From the NCBI GenBank assembly GCA_946886855.1, contig CAMPJJ010000056.1, positions 1-36,572 on the forward strand: a stretch of 36,572 bases of DNA, read 5' to 3'. Origin of the DNA: an uncultured Roseateles sp. (GTDB lineage: Bacteria; Pseudomonadota; Gammaproteobacteria; Burkholderiales; Burkholderiaceae). Below the pieces are notes generated by a model. It worked only from the letters and a program-made list of their open reading frames with translations. It was not told the origin of the DNA and did no database searches. Shown piece after piece: positions 17,162 through 25,407 of the stretch. The position numbers and the translations under genes are program-made. The stretch's first letter is position 1. Every line of letters begins with the position of its first letter.

Positions 17162-18805
17162 ATGCAAATGCCGAAGAATCCAAGCCCCGATCGCGACCGT
17201 GCCGCACGGGTGAGCCGCGAGCGCCCGGTCCCGTCGCTGCGCCGCAGGCCTCGACTTCGCGCTCCGCTCCTTGGCCTTTTGCTCCGTAGGCAAACATTCC
17301 TCTGCCGGTCATTCCTTCACCGGTCATTCCTTCGCCGGTCGTTCCTGCACCGGTCAGTCCTGCACCGGTCAGTCCTGCCCCGCTCGATCCTGCCCCGATC
17401 CATGCTCTGCGCCTCAATGCTTCTGATGAGCGCGCAAGGCCACGCCGGCGACCTCAACGCGGAAGTGAACACCATGTTCAATCAGCTCGGCGCCATCGGG
17501 AACTACACCGCCCCGGGCGCGTTTCGCGGTCAGGCGTACAACACCTACACCGGGGGCAGCCTCGTGATGCGTTCCCCCAACAAGGTCTATCAGCTCGCCG
17601 CCATCCAGTTCCCCAACGCGAAGGCCGGCTGCGGCGGGATCGACATCTTCGGAGGCTCCTTCTCCCACATCTCCGCCGAAGAGTTCAAGAACATGCTGCG
17701 CAACATCACGGCGGCGCTGCCGGGCATCGCGTTCCAGCTCGCGCTCGAGTCCGTTTCGCCGATGCTGGGCGGGCTGACGAAATGGGCCAAGGGCCTGGAG
17801 ACCTGGATCAACAACGCGCGCATCAACTCCTGCGAGACTGCCAAGGCCATCGTGAGCACGGCCGCGGAGGCGGCGGGTTACAGCTCGCAGGAGAGCTGCG
17901 CCGACCTCGCCATCGAACTGGGCATGGAAAGCGACCGCGACGCCGCTCGCCGCCGGTGCAAGTCCGACCGACCGGGCATCCTGGGCGCGGCCCGCGCCTC
18001 CGGCGATCCCGGGCTGAGAAACCGCGCCCCCTTCGTCGGCAACCTGACGTGGAAGGCCCTGCAGCACGCCGGCGCCTACCTCGACGATCAGGAACGCGAG
18101 CTGATCATGAGCATCGTCGGTACCGTCCTCTACTACCCGGAGGAATCGGGGCGGGATCCCGACCCCGTCGCCCCCACGCTGACCTCGATCGGCCAGCTGC
18201 TCTACGGACAGGCCGCGGGCGCTGGCGCCGAGGTGGTCCAACACCTGCTGCGATGCAACGACTACGTCAACTGCGACGTGGTCAGCGTCAACACGGCCTA
18301 CCGGCACGTGCCGTTCACTGCGCGCGTGGAGACGCTGATGCGCTCGATCGCCGCCAAGATCGCGACCCGCGCTCCCATCCCGAACAATTCCCCCGAGGTG
18401 GGCTTCGTGAACCAGACCACCGAGCCCGTCTACCGGATGCTGTCGATCGGGGCCAGCATCCCCGGCTCCGGCCTGGCCGACAGCCTCATCGCGCAGTACC
18501 GCGACGTCATCGCCGCGGACTACGCCTACGTGTTCCTTGAGCGCAGCCTGCGCCTGGGCATGGCCGCGCTGGACAAGGATTACACGCTGCAGCAGCCTCA
18601 GCGCGAACAGGCCAACCGCGTGCGCCAGCGCGCGCAGGCGATGCTGCAGCAGCTGTCCCAGGAGAAGGGACTGCTGTACCAAAAGGTCGGATCATTTCGC
18701 GCGGTGGCCGGGCACCTGGAACAGCTCGAGCGTCAGCTGCGCTCGAGCATGCCGCAAAGCGTGGCGGACATGCTGGGGCAGCAGTCCGCGTCGATGTCGC
18801 GCTGA
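17162..18805 (+). CDS. traH: TraH, periplasmic/outer-membrane pilus assembly protein
   Basis: Protein of 547 aa (F TraH about 458). GGAG shortly before the ATG supports the start. The first 95 residues are an Arg-rich leader with seven pentapeptide repeats (RSFLH type) leading into a signal core (ASMLLMSAQGHAG). The mature protein starts LNAEVNTMFNQLGAIGNYT and contains family blocks GAFRGQAYNTYTGGSLVMR, GCGGIDIFGGSFSHISAEE, and NSCETAKA. The C-terminal third is coiled-coil prone (LQQPQREQANRVRQRAQAMLQQL). TraH acts with TraF, TraW, TrbC and TraU in pilus extension and is disulfide-bonded in F. There are 96 bp before traG. Confidence 0.95.
   Translation: MQMPKNPSPDRDRAARVSRERPVPSLRRRPRLRAPLLGLLLRRQTFLCRSFLHRSFLRRSFLHRSVLHRSVLPRSILPRSMLCASMLLMSAQGHAGDLNAEVNTMFNQLGAIGNYTAPGAFRGQAYNTYTGGSLVMRSPNKVYQLAAIQFPNAKAGCGGIDIFGGSFSHISAEEFKNMLRNITAALPGIAFQLALESVSPMLGGLTKWAKGLETWINNARINSCETAKAIVSTAAEAAGYSSQESCADLAIELGMESDRDAARRRCKSDRPGILGAARASGDPGLRNRAPFVGNLTWKALQHAGAYLDDQERELIMSIVGTVLYYPEESGRDPDPVAPTLTSIGQLLYGQAAGAGAEVVQHLLRCNDYVNCDVVSVNTAYRHVPFTARVETLMRSIAAKIATRAPIPNNSPEVGFVNQTTEPVYRMLSIGASIPGSGLADSLIAQYRDVIAADYAYVFLERSLRLGMAALDKDYTLQQPQREQANRVRQRAQAMLQQLSQEKGLLYQKVGSFRAVAGHLEQLERQLRSSMPQSVADMLGQQSASMSR
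17296..17400. repeat. Tandem 15-bp repeat in the TraH signal sequence
   Basis: Seven consecutive 15-bp units with consensus about (A/G)TTCCTNCNCCGGTC, read in frame as Arg-Ser-(Phe/Val/Ile)-Leu-(His/Arg/Pro). The first four are most alike; later ones drift to AGTCCTGCCCCGCTC. It is the longest array in the window. Confidence 0.95.
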
Positions 18806-18832
18806 CCAGCTGCGGCGGCCAGACCGACCTGG

Positions 18833-18850
18833 CCAGGGTGCCAGGGTGCC
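18833..18850. repeat. 8-bp duplication between traH and traG
   Basis: Two copies of CCAGGGTG plus a trailing CC, in the 96-bp spacer. The period is not a multiple of three, in contrast to the arrays inside genes. Confidence 0.7.
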
Positions 18851-18901
18851 GACCATCTCGGCCTGCCTTTGATCCCTGCGCTTGCATCGTCGGAGATCCG
18901 C

Positions 18902-21703
18902 ATGTGGGAAATCTACGCCTACCAGAACGCCGACAGCCTGTTCGGCGTGTTCAACGCGTGCGCGGCCATCCACGCCTCGGGCGACTACGCCAGCGCCGTG
19001 GCGGCCGTCGCCTTCTGCGGCTTCGTCGCCGCGTTGCTGGCGTATGCGTTCGCGCCGGAAAAGCTCCAGGGCTGGAAATGGCTGGCGTCCGTCACCTTGG
19101 TCTTCGCGCTGCTGATCGTTCCCAAGGTGAGTGTGGGCATCATCGACAAGACGGGCGGCGCGCCCGTGAAGGTGGTCGATAACGTGCCTCTTGGCGTGGC
19201 GCTCCTGGGCAGCGTCACCAGCACCATCGGTCACACGCTGACAGGCCTGTTCGAGACCGCGTTCCAGCAACTGCCCGGCAACGCCGCGCAGCCGCAGGAG
19301 CTGCGCTACGAGCAGCACGGCCTCATGTTTGGCAACCGCCTGGTGCGCGAGACCGCCGCCGTCGTCTTCCAGGATCCGGGCTTTCGCACCGACCTGATCA
19401 ATTTCATTCACAACTGCACGACCTACGACCTCCTCGACGGCACGCTGGACGCCGCGACCTTCTCGGCGTCCAGCGACGTCTGGCCGCTGATGGGCAAGCC
19501 CAATCCGGCGCGCTTCACCACCGTGTCGTCGGGGGCGTCTCCAGGCGGTGGCGGTGGCGGTGGCGGCAGCGGCATCGGCATCGACACCTGCCCCAACGTC
19601 TATCAGCTCCTCCAAGCACGACTGCCCGCCCAGCTCACGCGCGTGCAGGGGCGGCTCGCCTTCCAGCTCAATCCCACGCTCCCCGCCGCGGCCGCCGTCA
19701 GTGTCATCGCCGCCCAGATCCAGCAGGCCTACCTCAGGAACAGCATCGCGGACGCCGCGGCCAGCGCGGCGGACATCGTTCGCCAGAACGCCATGCTCAA
19801 CGTGATCCAGGACAGCGCAACGCTGGTGGGGCAGAAGGTCAACGATCCCGCCGCGATGGTGCTGGCCGTGGGACGGGCCCAGGCCGTGGCGCAGCAAAAC
19901 GCGTCGTGGCTCAACTACGGCAAGGTGGCCGAGCAAGCCCTGCCCGTGTTGCGCAACGTGATCGAGGCGGTGGCTTACGCGATGTTCCCGCTCTTCGTCT
20001 TGCTGCTGCTCATGACCAGCGGGCGCGAGACCATGCTTGCGTTCAAGGGCTATGCGGGGCTGCTCATCTGGATTCAGCTGTGGCCGCCCCTGTACGCGAT
20101 CCTGAACTACATGGCCTCGGTCTACGCCGCCTACGACCTCGCCGCGGCGGCGGACCTGGGCAGCGGCGCGAAGGCCCTGTCGCTGCAAACCGCCTCCAGC
20201 ATCTATTCGCGCGCCATCTCCGGCGAGGCCGTGGTGGGTTACCTCTCGAGCAGCATCCCGTTCATCGCCTGGGCCGCGCTCAAACGCATGGAGACCATCG
20301 GGACGGCCCTGGTCGGCGGGCTGTCGGGCCTACAGGCGGCGCTCTCCGGCGCCACCTCGTCCGCGACAGTGGGCAACACGTCGATGGGCAACGTGGCCAT
20401 GGACCAGCTTCAGCTCTCGCCCAACCGATCCTCGGCGTTCATGAACCGCTGGCAGGACGACCTGAGCGGCGACGCCTTCACCGCCGGCGTGCTGGGCGGC
20501 CGCACGGCAGTGAGCTTGCTGCGCAACCAGGGCTACGCGTCGCGCGTGGTCTCCAGCCGGGTGTCCGAGCAGGATGTCCAAGACGCCAGCCGGCACGTGG
20601 CGGCGGCGCGCAGCGAATCGGTGTCCGCCCACCAGGAGCGTTCGGCGGTGCTGGCCGAGTCCTTTACCAAGGGCCTGGCCAAGCTGCATGCCAGCCGCAG
20701 CGCCACCGGCACCACCACCAGCGGCTTCGAGCAGTATGGCGAGAACCTCAACCGCCTGGACCAGATCAGCAAGAGCGTGGCCGACACGACCGGATTCACC
20801 CAGAGCCAGAGTGCGCGCATTGCGCTTGGCGCGGCGGCGCGGCTGGGCGTCAGCACCCCGCTGGCCGGTCTGCAGGGCAACGTGGCGGCGGACAAGAGCT
20901 ATCTCTCGTCCTTGTCCAAAGCCGAACAGCGGGTGGTGTCGGCCATGACCAATGAGCAGCTGTCGGAGTTCAAGCAATTCGGCGACCGCGTCTCGCGGGA
21001 CCGCTCCTTCGCGACGCTCGTGTCCTCGGATGCGCGAGAGGCACAGGAACTCGCGGCCCGTCTGAGTGCTTCCGCGTCGCGATCGGAGCGTGCGGACGCG
21101 AGCCTGGTGCACAGCACGGCGTTGTCCGAGCGCATGGCGAGCGCCTACGAACGCGGTGAAACCATCGCCATCGACATCGCGCAGGATCCGCACAACCTGG
21201 CGATGTTCACGCGTTTTGCGCAGCGCTACGGGGGCACCAGTGCGTCGGCGATGGCGCTGATGGACGCCGAACTGGCCCGGCAGTCGCTGCGCCCCAACCG
21301 CGTCTTCTCCGACGGCGCCAGCGTTCCGGGCGGGGCCGCCGACGTCCGGCGGGCCCATGAGCAAGATCGCGAGTCAACGTCGCTGCGTGTCGATCCACGT
21401 GCGATGAACGACTCCCACAGGCAAGCCGTCGAGCGGGCGTCCTGGACCGAGCAGTCGCTGAAGGCGTCACCTCAGACGCGCTCTCGGCGCACCGAGTTCC
21501 AGCAGGCGGGAACGAGCGTTCGCGATCGCGTCGACGACGCGGCGGGATCATCGGACCGCCAGGCTCGCGCCGGGGCCACCGCGGACGGGACGCTGCGGTC
21601 GTCGGAGTCGCTCCTGTCACGATCGGCCAAACAAGTTGCGGCCGATGCGGAGTCCGTGATCGACGACGCCACCAAAGCGGTGAAGCGCGCGCTCGATGAC
21701 TGA
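18902..21703 (+). CDS. traG: TraG, inner-membrane mating-pair stabilisation protein
   Basis: Protein of 933 aa, close to F TraG (about 938). A frame opens with TTG at 18869, but the ATG at 18902 has GGAG at the right distance and gives the family start MWEIYAYQNADSLFGVFNA. The N-terminal part has membrane segments at about 30-55 and 60-80, a polyglycine linker near residue 220, and further membrane helices at about 350-480 (YAMFPLFVLLLLMTSGRE, GLLIWIQLWPPLYAILNYM). A long, mostly helical, Ala/Ser-rich periplasmic C-terminal part follows (ARLGVSTPLAGLQGNVAADKSY and on). In F the N-terminal part acts in pilus assembly and the C-terminal part in mating-pair stabilisation and entry exclusion. No traS, traT or traD follows; it is the last gene of the operon here. 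Confidence 0.94.
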   Translation: MWEIYAYQNADSLFGVFNACAAIHASGDYASAVAAVAFCGFVAALLAYAFAPEKLQGWKWLASVTLVFALLIVPKVSVGIIDKTGGAPVKVVDNVPLGVALLGSVTSTIGHTLTGLFETAFQQLPGNAAQPQELRYEQHGLMFGNRLVRETAAVVFQDPGFRTDLINFIHNCTTYDLLDGTLDAATFSASSDVWPLMGKPNPARFTTVSSGASPGGGGGGGGSGIGIDTCPNVYQLLQARLPAQLTRVQGRLAFQLNPTLPAAAAVSVIAAQIQQAYLRNSIADAAASAADIVRQNAMLNVIQDSATLVGQKVNDPAAMVLAVGRAQAVAQQNASWLNYGKVAEQALPVLRNVIEAVAYAMFPLFVLLLLMTSGRETMLAFKGYAGLLIWIQLWPPLYAILNYMASVYAAYDLAAAADLGSGAKALSLQTASSIYSRAISGEAVVGYLSSSIPFIAWAALKRMETIGTALVGGLSGLQAALSGATSSATVGNTSMGNVAMDQLQLSPNRSSAFMNRWQDDLSGDAFTAGVLGGRTAVSLLRNQGYASRVVSSRVSEQDVQDASRHVAAARSESVSAHQERSAVLAESFTKGLAKLHASRSATGTTTSGFEQYGENLNRLDQISKSVADTTGFTQSQSARIALGAAARLGVSTPLAGLQGNVAADKSYLSSLSKAEQRVVSAMTNEQLSEFKQFGDRVSRDRSFATLVSSDAREAQELAARLSASASRSERADASLVHSTALSERMASAYERGETIAIDIAQDPHNLAMFTRFAQRYGGTSASAMALMDAELARQSLRPNRVFSDGASVPGGAADVRRAHEQDRESTSLRVDPRAMNDSHRQAVERASWTEQSLKASPQTRSRRTEFQQAGTSVRDRVDDAAGSSDRQARAGATADGTLRSSESLLSRSAKQVAADAESVIDDATKAVKRALDD

Positions 21704-21999
21704 GCACCTTCAACACCGCAGACCGGGGCGACATTTATCCCTGGGACCTGTGGACAAAGCTGTTGGCTCTGCCTGCAGGTGCATCGCAAGCCGTTGTTCT
21801 ATATCGCAAAAGCTTGTTCTGCCCGCAAATGAGGCAAGCGGGCGCCTGACGACCGAATTTGAGACTGAGTCTGCGGTGCGAGACAGCGACGTAGCCACGC
21901 GGCACCCCAGCGATGTCGCAAGACGTTCACCCCAGGACCGCCTCACACGTGCGCAGCAAAGCGCCCGCCGCCAAGCCAGTGCCGCCGGCGCCGGTCCGC
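21704..21999. other. Spacer after the tra operon with origin-like elements
   Basis: No gene is visible in these 296 bp. At 21749-21757 there is TGTGGACAA, whose complement TTGTCCACA is one base from the DnaA-box consensus TTATCCACA; TTATCC also occurs at 21735-21740. An imperfect direct repeat TTGTTCT-n4/3-CGCAAA lies at 21794-21810 and 21814-21829. GCCCGC/GCGGGC arms (21821-21826 and 21838-21843) could form a stem-loop, without a T-run. These signals are too few to call an origin; the stem-loop may instead end tra transcription. Confidence 0.35.
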
Positions 22000-22632
22000 T
22001 CAGTCCCCGAACTCCACCACCAGCTTGCGATCGAGTGTCGTGCCGTTCTGTTCGAGCAGCCACTTGCTGGCGAACTCCCGGACCGTCGCTTCGGCCGATG
22101 CGGACACCAGGCGCAGGTACGCGGGCGCCGCGCCTCGCTGGGCCAGCGTCGGGCTGAGGTGCTTCACCGCAAGCTCCCGGTTCGGAGTGGCGTCCGGCGA
22201 AAACAAGCCTCGCTCCTTCGTCTCGATGCGCATGGTCGACGTGTCAAACGCCACGGGGAGCTGCAGCCGCGGCAGCGGTACCTTGAGCAGATAGGCGCCG
22301 TCGCGTGGCTCGAGCTTCCAGTCCTTCGCGAGCGCGATGGTGTAGGTGTAGCGCGCCGTCACCTCCACCCTTGACACCGTCTGGGGCAGCCTGCCGCAGT
22401 CGATCAGAGGGCAAGTCCAGGAGGTCTTCCATTCGATGGCTTCCGACCTCTCCAGCTGAGCCACCTGCAACACGCCGCCCGGCGTGCGCAGGACCACGAC
22501 CCTCGCCGGGTCGATCAGCTCGACGGCCTCGTCCGTGGTGCCCAGGCCCGTCGTTCGGAGTTGAAATCCAACCGCCGTCGCGGCGAGGATGATGGCCAGC
22601 CCGCCAATGATGAGCCACTTGTTGCGCGTCAT
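22000..22632 (-). CDS. Unknown membrane-anchored protein
   Basis: I do not recognise the family of this 210-aa protein. The start at 22632 gives MTRNKWLIIGGLAIILAATAVG, a single N-terminal membrane anchor or uncleaved signal; the frame continues upstream through an 8-bp tandem array but is unlikely to be translated there. The exported part has alternating beta-like segments (AVELIDPARVVVLRTPGGVLQVAQL), a Cys pair in WTCPLIDCGRLPQ, a long amphipathic block (YTYTIALAKDWKLEPRDGAYLLKV) and a helical C-terminus (REFASKWLLEQNGTTLD). This looks like a small periplasmic domain facing out from the inner membrane, possibly a DUF4230-like fold, but that is a guess. It is divergent from the exonuclease gene. 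Confidence 0.72.
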   Translation of the reverse strand: MTRNKWLIIGGLAIILAATAVGFQLRTTGLGTTDEAVELIDPARVVVLRTPGGVLQVAQLERSEAIEWKTSWTCPLIDCGRLPQTVSRVEVTARYTYTIALAKDWKLEPRDGAYLLKVPLPRLQLPVAFDTSTMRIETKERGLFSPDATPNRELAVKHLSPTLAQRGAAPAYLRLVSASAEATVREFASKWLLEQNGTTLDRKLVVEFGD

Positions 22633-22652
22633 GTCGTGAAAGTCCGTTCTTC

Positions 22653-22684
22653 CGTGCTTCCGTGCGTCCGTGCGTCCGTGCGTC
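22653..22684. repeat. Tandem 8-bp repeat upstream of the unknown membrane-protein gene
   Basis: Four units: CGTGCTTC then CGTGCGTC three times, followed by degenerate copies to about 22720. It lies in the divergent intergenic region, 20-90 bp before the minus-strand start at 22632. Changes in copy number could alter leader or promoter spacing. Confidence 0.9.
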
Positions 22685-22808
22685 CTAGCCTCCAAGCGTC
22701 GTTCGTCCGTGCGTCGTTCGGCGATGTTAGCCCTCGCCCGTGAGCAGTCCGCGCCACGCGGGCGGCCCGCGAGGCGCTCGGCTGCGGCGTCGGCGTGCCG
22801 GTGCTCCC

Positions 22809-23474
22809 ATGCATACTGCAACGATGCACAGGCCCACCAGCGAAGAGATTGCGGCGCTGCCGCTGTACCGCGCCCTCCCCCTTGACCGGATTCACGTGCT
22901 TCGCAATCAGGAGCAGTGCGAGGCCGCCGAAGTTGAGCTGCGTCTGGCCGGCCACGTGGGTTTCGACACGGAAAGCAAACCGCAGTTCGTGGCCGGTGGT
23001 GAGAACACCGGCCCGCACATCGTGCAGTTCGCGACCGCAGACCGCGCTTTCATCATCCACACCGAAGCGCCCGGCACCGCCGCCTTTCTCAAGGCCATGC
23101 TCGAAACCGAGGCGGTGGTGAAGGTCGGGTTCGGTCTGGCGTCTGATCGCACGCCGTTGTTCAGGAAGCTGGGCGTAGCGCTTGCGGCAACAGTGGACGT
23201 CTCACGGATGGTGCGGCGCCTCGGGTTCATGGACGACGTCGGGCTCAAGAGCGCGGTGGCCGTGGTGCTGGCGCAGCGCTTTCCGAAATCCAAGAAGGTC
23301 ACGACTTCGAACTGGTCGCTCCCCCAGCTCACCACCCAGCAACTTCAGTACGCCGCGAACGACGCTCATGCGTCGTTGCTTGTCTTTGAGGCGCTCAGGG
23401 ACATGGGCGTGCCCGCTGCCGTCGCGCCGAAGACAAGACATCCGCGCAGACGATCGGCCGCAGCCGATGGCTGA
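22809..23474 (+). CDS. DEDDy 3'-5' exonuclease-domain protein (RNase D / WRN-exo type)
   Basis: Protein of 221 aa from the ATG at 22809 (a second ATG at 22824 is possible; neither has a strong ribosome site). The motifs fit the DnaQ-like RNase D family: Exo I GFDTES (Asp53, Glu55), Exo II GFGLASD (Asp113), Exo III YAANDAHASL (Tyr181, Asp185). The conserved NWSLPQLTTQQLQYAANDA is the family hallmark, and all four acidic metal-binding residues are present. It lacks the HRDC domain of true RNase D, so it is a stand-alone exonuclease domain, common in betaproteobacterial chromosomes. Substrate (RNA or DNA) cannot be told. The C-terminus is a short basic tail (KTRHPRRRS). Confidence 0.93.
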   Translation: MHTATMHRPTSEEIAALPLYRALPLDRIHVLRNQEQCEAAEVELRLAGHVGFDTESKPQFVAGGENTGPHIVQFATADRAFIIHTEAPGTAAFLKAMLETEAVVKVGFGLASDRTPLFRKLGVALAATVDVSRMVRRLGFMDDVGLKSAVAVVLAQRFPKSKKVTTSNWSLPQLTTQQLQYAANDAHASLLVFEALRDMGVPAAVAPKTRHPRRRSAAADG

Positions 23475-23874
23475 CATCCCAGGCTCGCCGCCATGCCGCC
23501 TGGCCCATTGGTCTTCTCTGGCACCAGCTCGGCGTCGAGTTGGCAGGCATGCTCAGGTGGCTTGTTGGCTTGTTGGCCACTGGTCCTGTGGGCGTGTGGG
23601 CTGTGGACACGGTCACCCGGAGTGACCCTGATCTAACGGGAGCACCCTGGCCTGTTCGGTAAAAACTTGCCAAGAAGCATGACGACAAGCCCGCGGCTGC
23701 ACGTGGGTTCGACCGCCGTGAATTCGTCGGCCAAGTCAGTGTCCCTTGCGATGCAAGAGGTGCAGCTCCCCCGCGCACCACGCGTCCGAGCACTCGCTCT
23801 GCTCTACGGCGCCACTCTCCAGCGCCCCAACACCGTGTTCAGCGCGGGCTGGAGCATTTACGCGGCGCGTAAGC
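23475..23874. other. Gene-free spacer with short repeats and a hairpin
   Basis: No convincing gene is seen in these 400 bp. Short duplicates are present: GGCTTGTT twice at 23559-23574. A GGTCAC-CCGGA-GTGACC hairpin lies at 23611-23627. On the minus strand a short open frame (about 23640-23740) reads coherently (MLLGKFLPNRPGCSR then stop). It is too short to name and may be a decayed gene end. The region lies in front of the convergent 3' end of the Fic gene. Confidence 0.4.
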
Positions 23875-25029
23875 CTAGGCCGACCTGCCACGCAAGAGTG
23901 CATCCGCGCCCTGAAGCGAGGGCCGCTTTCCCGTGTTGACATACTCGACCAACTGGGCCGCCAATACCTCGGGATCAGCGCTGGCCGTTCGCAAGCCGGC
24001 GGGCAAGTTGCTGCTCCGGATGACCGAGCGGACGTAGCCTTGGATGAAGGTTTGCTCGATGACATGGACCGAGCCCAGTTCATAGAACGCGGCCATGCCG
24101 CGGATGTAGTCAGCCTTGTCGACGTCGGCAAACGAGAAGGGGATCAGACCTGCGGCCAGCAGCGGAATGTTGGCAGCCAAACGCGAAGTGCGCTTGTTGC
24201 CGTTGCCGAAGGACTGGACGTAGGCAACGCGTGTGAGCAGGTAGAGCGCCGCCTCCACCGCAGGGAGCAGGCCCGCCGTGGCAACAATCCGTTCAAGCAC
24301 TTCCCGCGCGTGATGCGTGCCTGGTCGAAACGGTGGCAGATACGCTGAGTTCTGCAGATTCACGTCCTTGAAGACTCGCGTGACGCCTCGCTGCTCGGCA
24401 GGCAGGAAGTGATCAGACTCCGCGAGTTCCTCCCGCCCATGGTCATCAGTGAGCAAGGCATGCATCGCGCAGAGGTTCTCCACTGACAGCTCCCGGTGGG
24501 TCCACAGGTGCTCCCCTGCCCGCTTGTGATTGAGTGCCAGGAAGGCGTCCTCGACAGGCTTGTCCTTGGCCCGCTGCCCGTACGCGAAGAGCGCCTCGGT
24601 GTCCAGCTCCGAGTAGGTGCTTCCCTCCAGGATGGAGGACCCCCAGCTGAAGTCCACCAGAAAGCCTGAGAGGTACTTGCGGTCCATCGGGTTGGCCAAC
24701 CCCTGGATCTCGACGCACCGTTCCGCGCGATCGCCGTCGATGTTGGCCGAAGGCTCCAGGTACTCGTCTCGAAACGGCGCAACCGGTCTGCTGGCAGCGG
24801 GACGCGCGAAGTAAGCGTCGATGTCGGCGCGCGAGAACGCCGACGTGGTCACGTAGCGCGTGGCTCGCGCGTTGCCGACTGACTTGATCAGCCCTTCCTC
24901 GCGAAGTGCGGCCAGATGGCGATTGAGGGTGGCGCGGCTGATTCTGTCCGCAAGCCCGGTCAAGAGCTCTTCGGCCGCAAGGCCTCCTGCACCAGAGGCT
25001 TGAACCAACGCAAGGAGTTCGTCGCGCAT
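23875..25029 (-). CDS. Fic-domain protein with N-terminal winged helix and Gln in place of the catalytic His
   Basis: Protein of 384 aa. Residues 1-62 form a winged helix-turn-helix (LADRISRATLNRHLAALREEGLIKS). At 131-136 SSILEG fits the (S/T)xxxE(G/N) inhibitory motif of class II Fic proteins, in which Glu blocks ATP. The Fic core is at about 180-310; the signature HPFxxGNGRxxR appears as QSFGNGNKRTSR at 272-283. The catalytic His is Gln, and GNKR replaces GNGR. Most Fic enzymes transfer AMP to a target hydroxyl using that His, so this copy may be inactive, use another mechanism, or belong to a known Q-variant subfamily; I cannot check. The protein has the length and order of intact family members. 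The promoter overlaps a dyad, compatible with autoregulation by its own winged helix (inference). Confidence 0.9.
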   Translation of the reverse strand: MRDELLALVQASGAGGLAAEELLTGLADRISRATLNRHLAALREEGLIKSVGNARATRYVTTSAFSRADIDAYFARPAASRPVAPFRDEYLEPSANIDGDRAERCVEIQGLANPMDRKYLSGFLVDFSWGSSILEGSTYSELDTEALFAYGQRAKDKPVEDAFLALNHKRAGEHLWTHRELSVENLCAMHALLTDDHGREELAESDHFLPAEQRGVTRVFKDVNLQNSAYLPPFRPGTHHAREVLERIVATAGLLPAVEAALYLLTRVAYVQSFGNGNKRTSRLAANIPLLAAGLIPFSFADVDKADYIRGMAAFYELGSVHVIEQTFIQGYVRSVIRSSNLPAGLRTASADPEVLAAQLVEYVNTGKRPSLQGADALLRGRSA

Positions 25030-25054
25030 GAGTAGATTTAATTCGGCTAAGACA

Positions 25055-25087
25055 TTGAAATATATAGCATTTCAAGAATCGTCTCAA
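25055..25087 (-). promoter_or_regulatory. Predicted promoter and operator of the Fic gene
   Basis: Reading the minus strand, TTGAGA (25087-25082) is followed after 17 bp by TATATT (25064-25059), a good sigma-70 pair in unusually AT-rich DNA. A dyad TTGAAAT-n7-ATTTCAA (25055-25061 and 25069-25075) overlaps the -10 box, and another TTGAAA occurs at 25092-25097. A repressor bound here would block transcription. The start codon lies about 30 bp away, with no clear Shine-Dalgarno. Confidence 0.55.
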
Positions 25088-25407
25088 AAATTTGAAACTC
25101 AATGGAAATCGACTCAGCGTCACCTCAGCGATACCGCGCCAAGCACAGATCGGCGAGGTCCCTTCACGGGCGGAATGCGCACGGGGAACCGATCTTGCCC
25201 GATCCTGATCGGGCGCAACGTCGCGTCCATCCTCGTCACGCGCCGTGAGCGGACCTCGACCCATCCAGGCGGCGATAGAAGGTCTCCACGGTTGAGCCGT
25301 GCCACGGCTCGCTCGCCCCGCGTCAAGCGTGACATTTCATTCCACACCAACGCTGCGACCGCGGGCGGACTTTGAAGGTCCGTCGGCGGCGCGCCAGGGA
25401 CGCAGAT
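25088..25407. other. Spacer between the Fic and chemoreceptor genes
   Basis: About 320 bp without a supported gene. It should hold the promoter of the downstream chemoreceptor gene, but I find no convincing sigma-70 or flagellar sigma-28 element. A ribosome site AGGGA lies at 25396-25400. Confidence 0.4.

Noticed and set aside
17296..17400. CRISPR-like array
   Set aside because: The repeats are direct 15-bp tandem units without spacers and lie inside traH; no cas genes.
18692..20188. 498-codon open frame on the minus strand
   Set aside because: Opposite traG and the end of traH; no motifs, and the plus-strand genes are clearly real.
23640..23793. Small gene or transposase remnant on the minus strand (MLLGKFLPNRPGCSR)
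   Set aside because: A coherent-looking short peptide, but no family can be named and no terminal inverted repeats of an insertion sequence were found.
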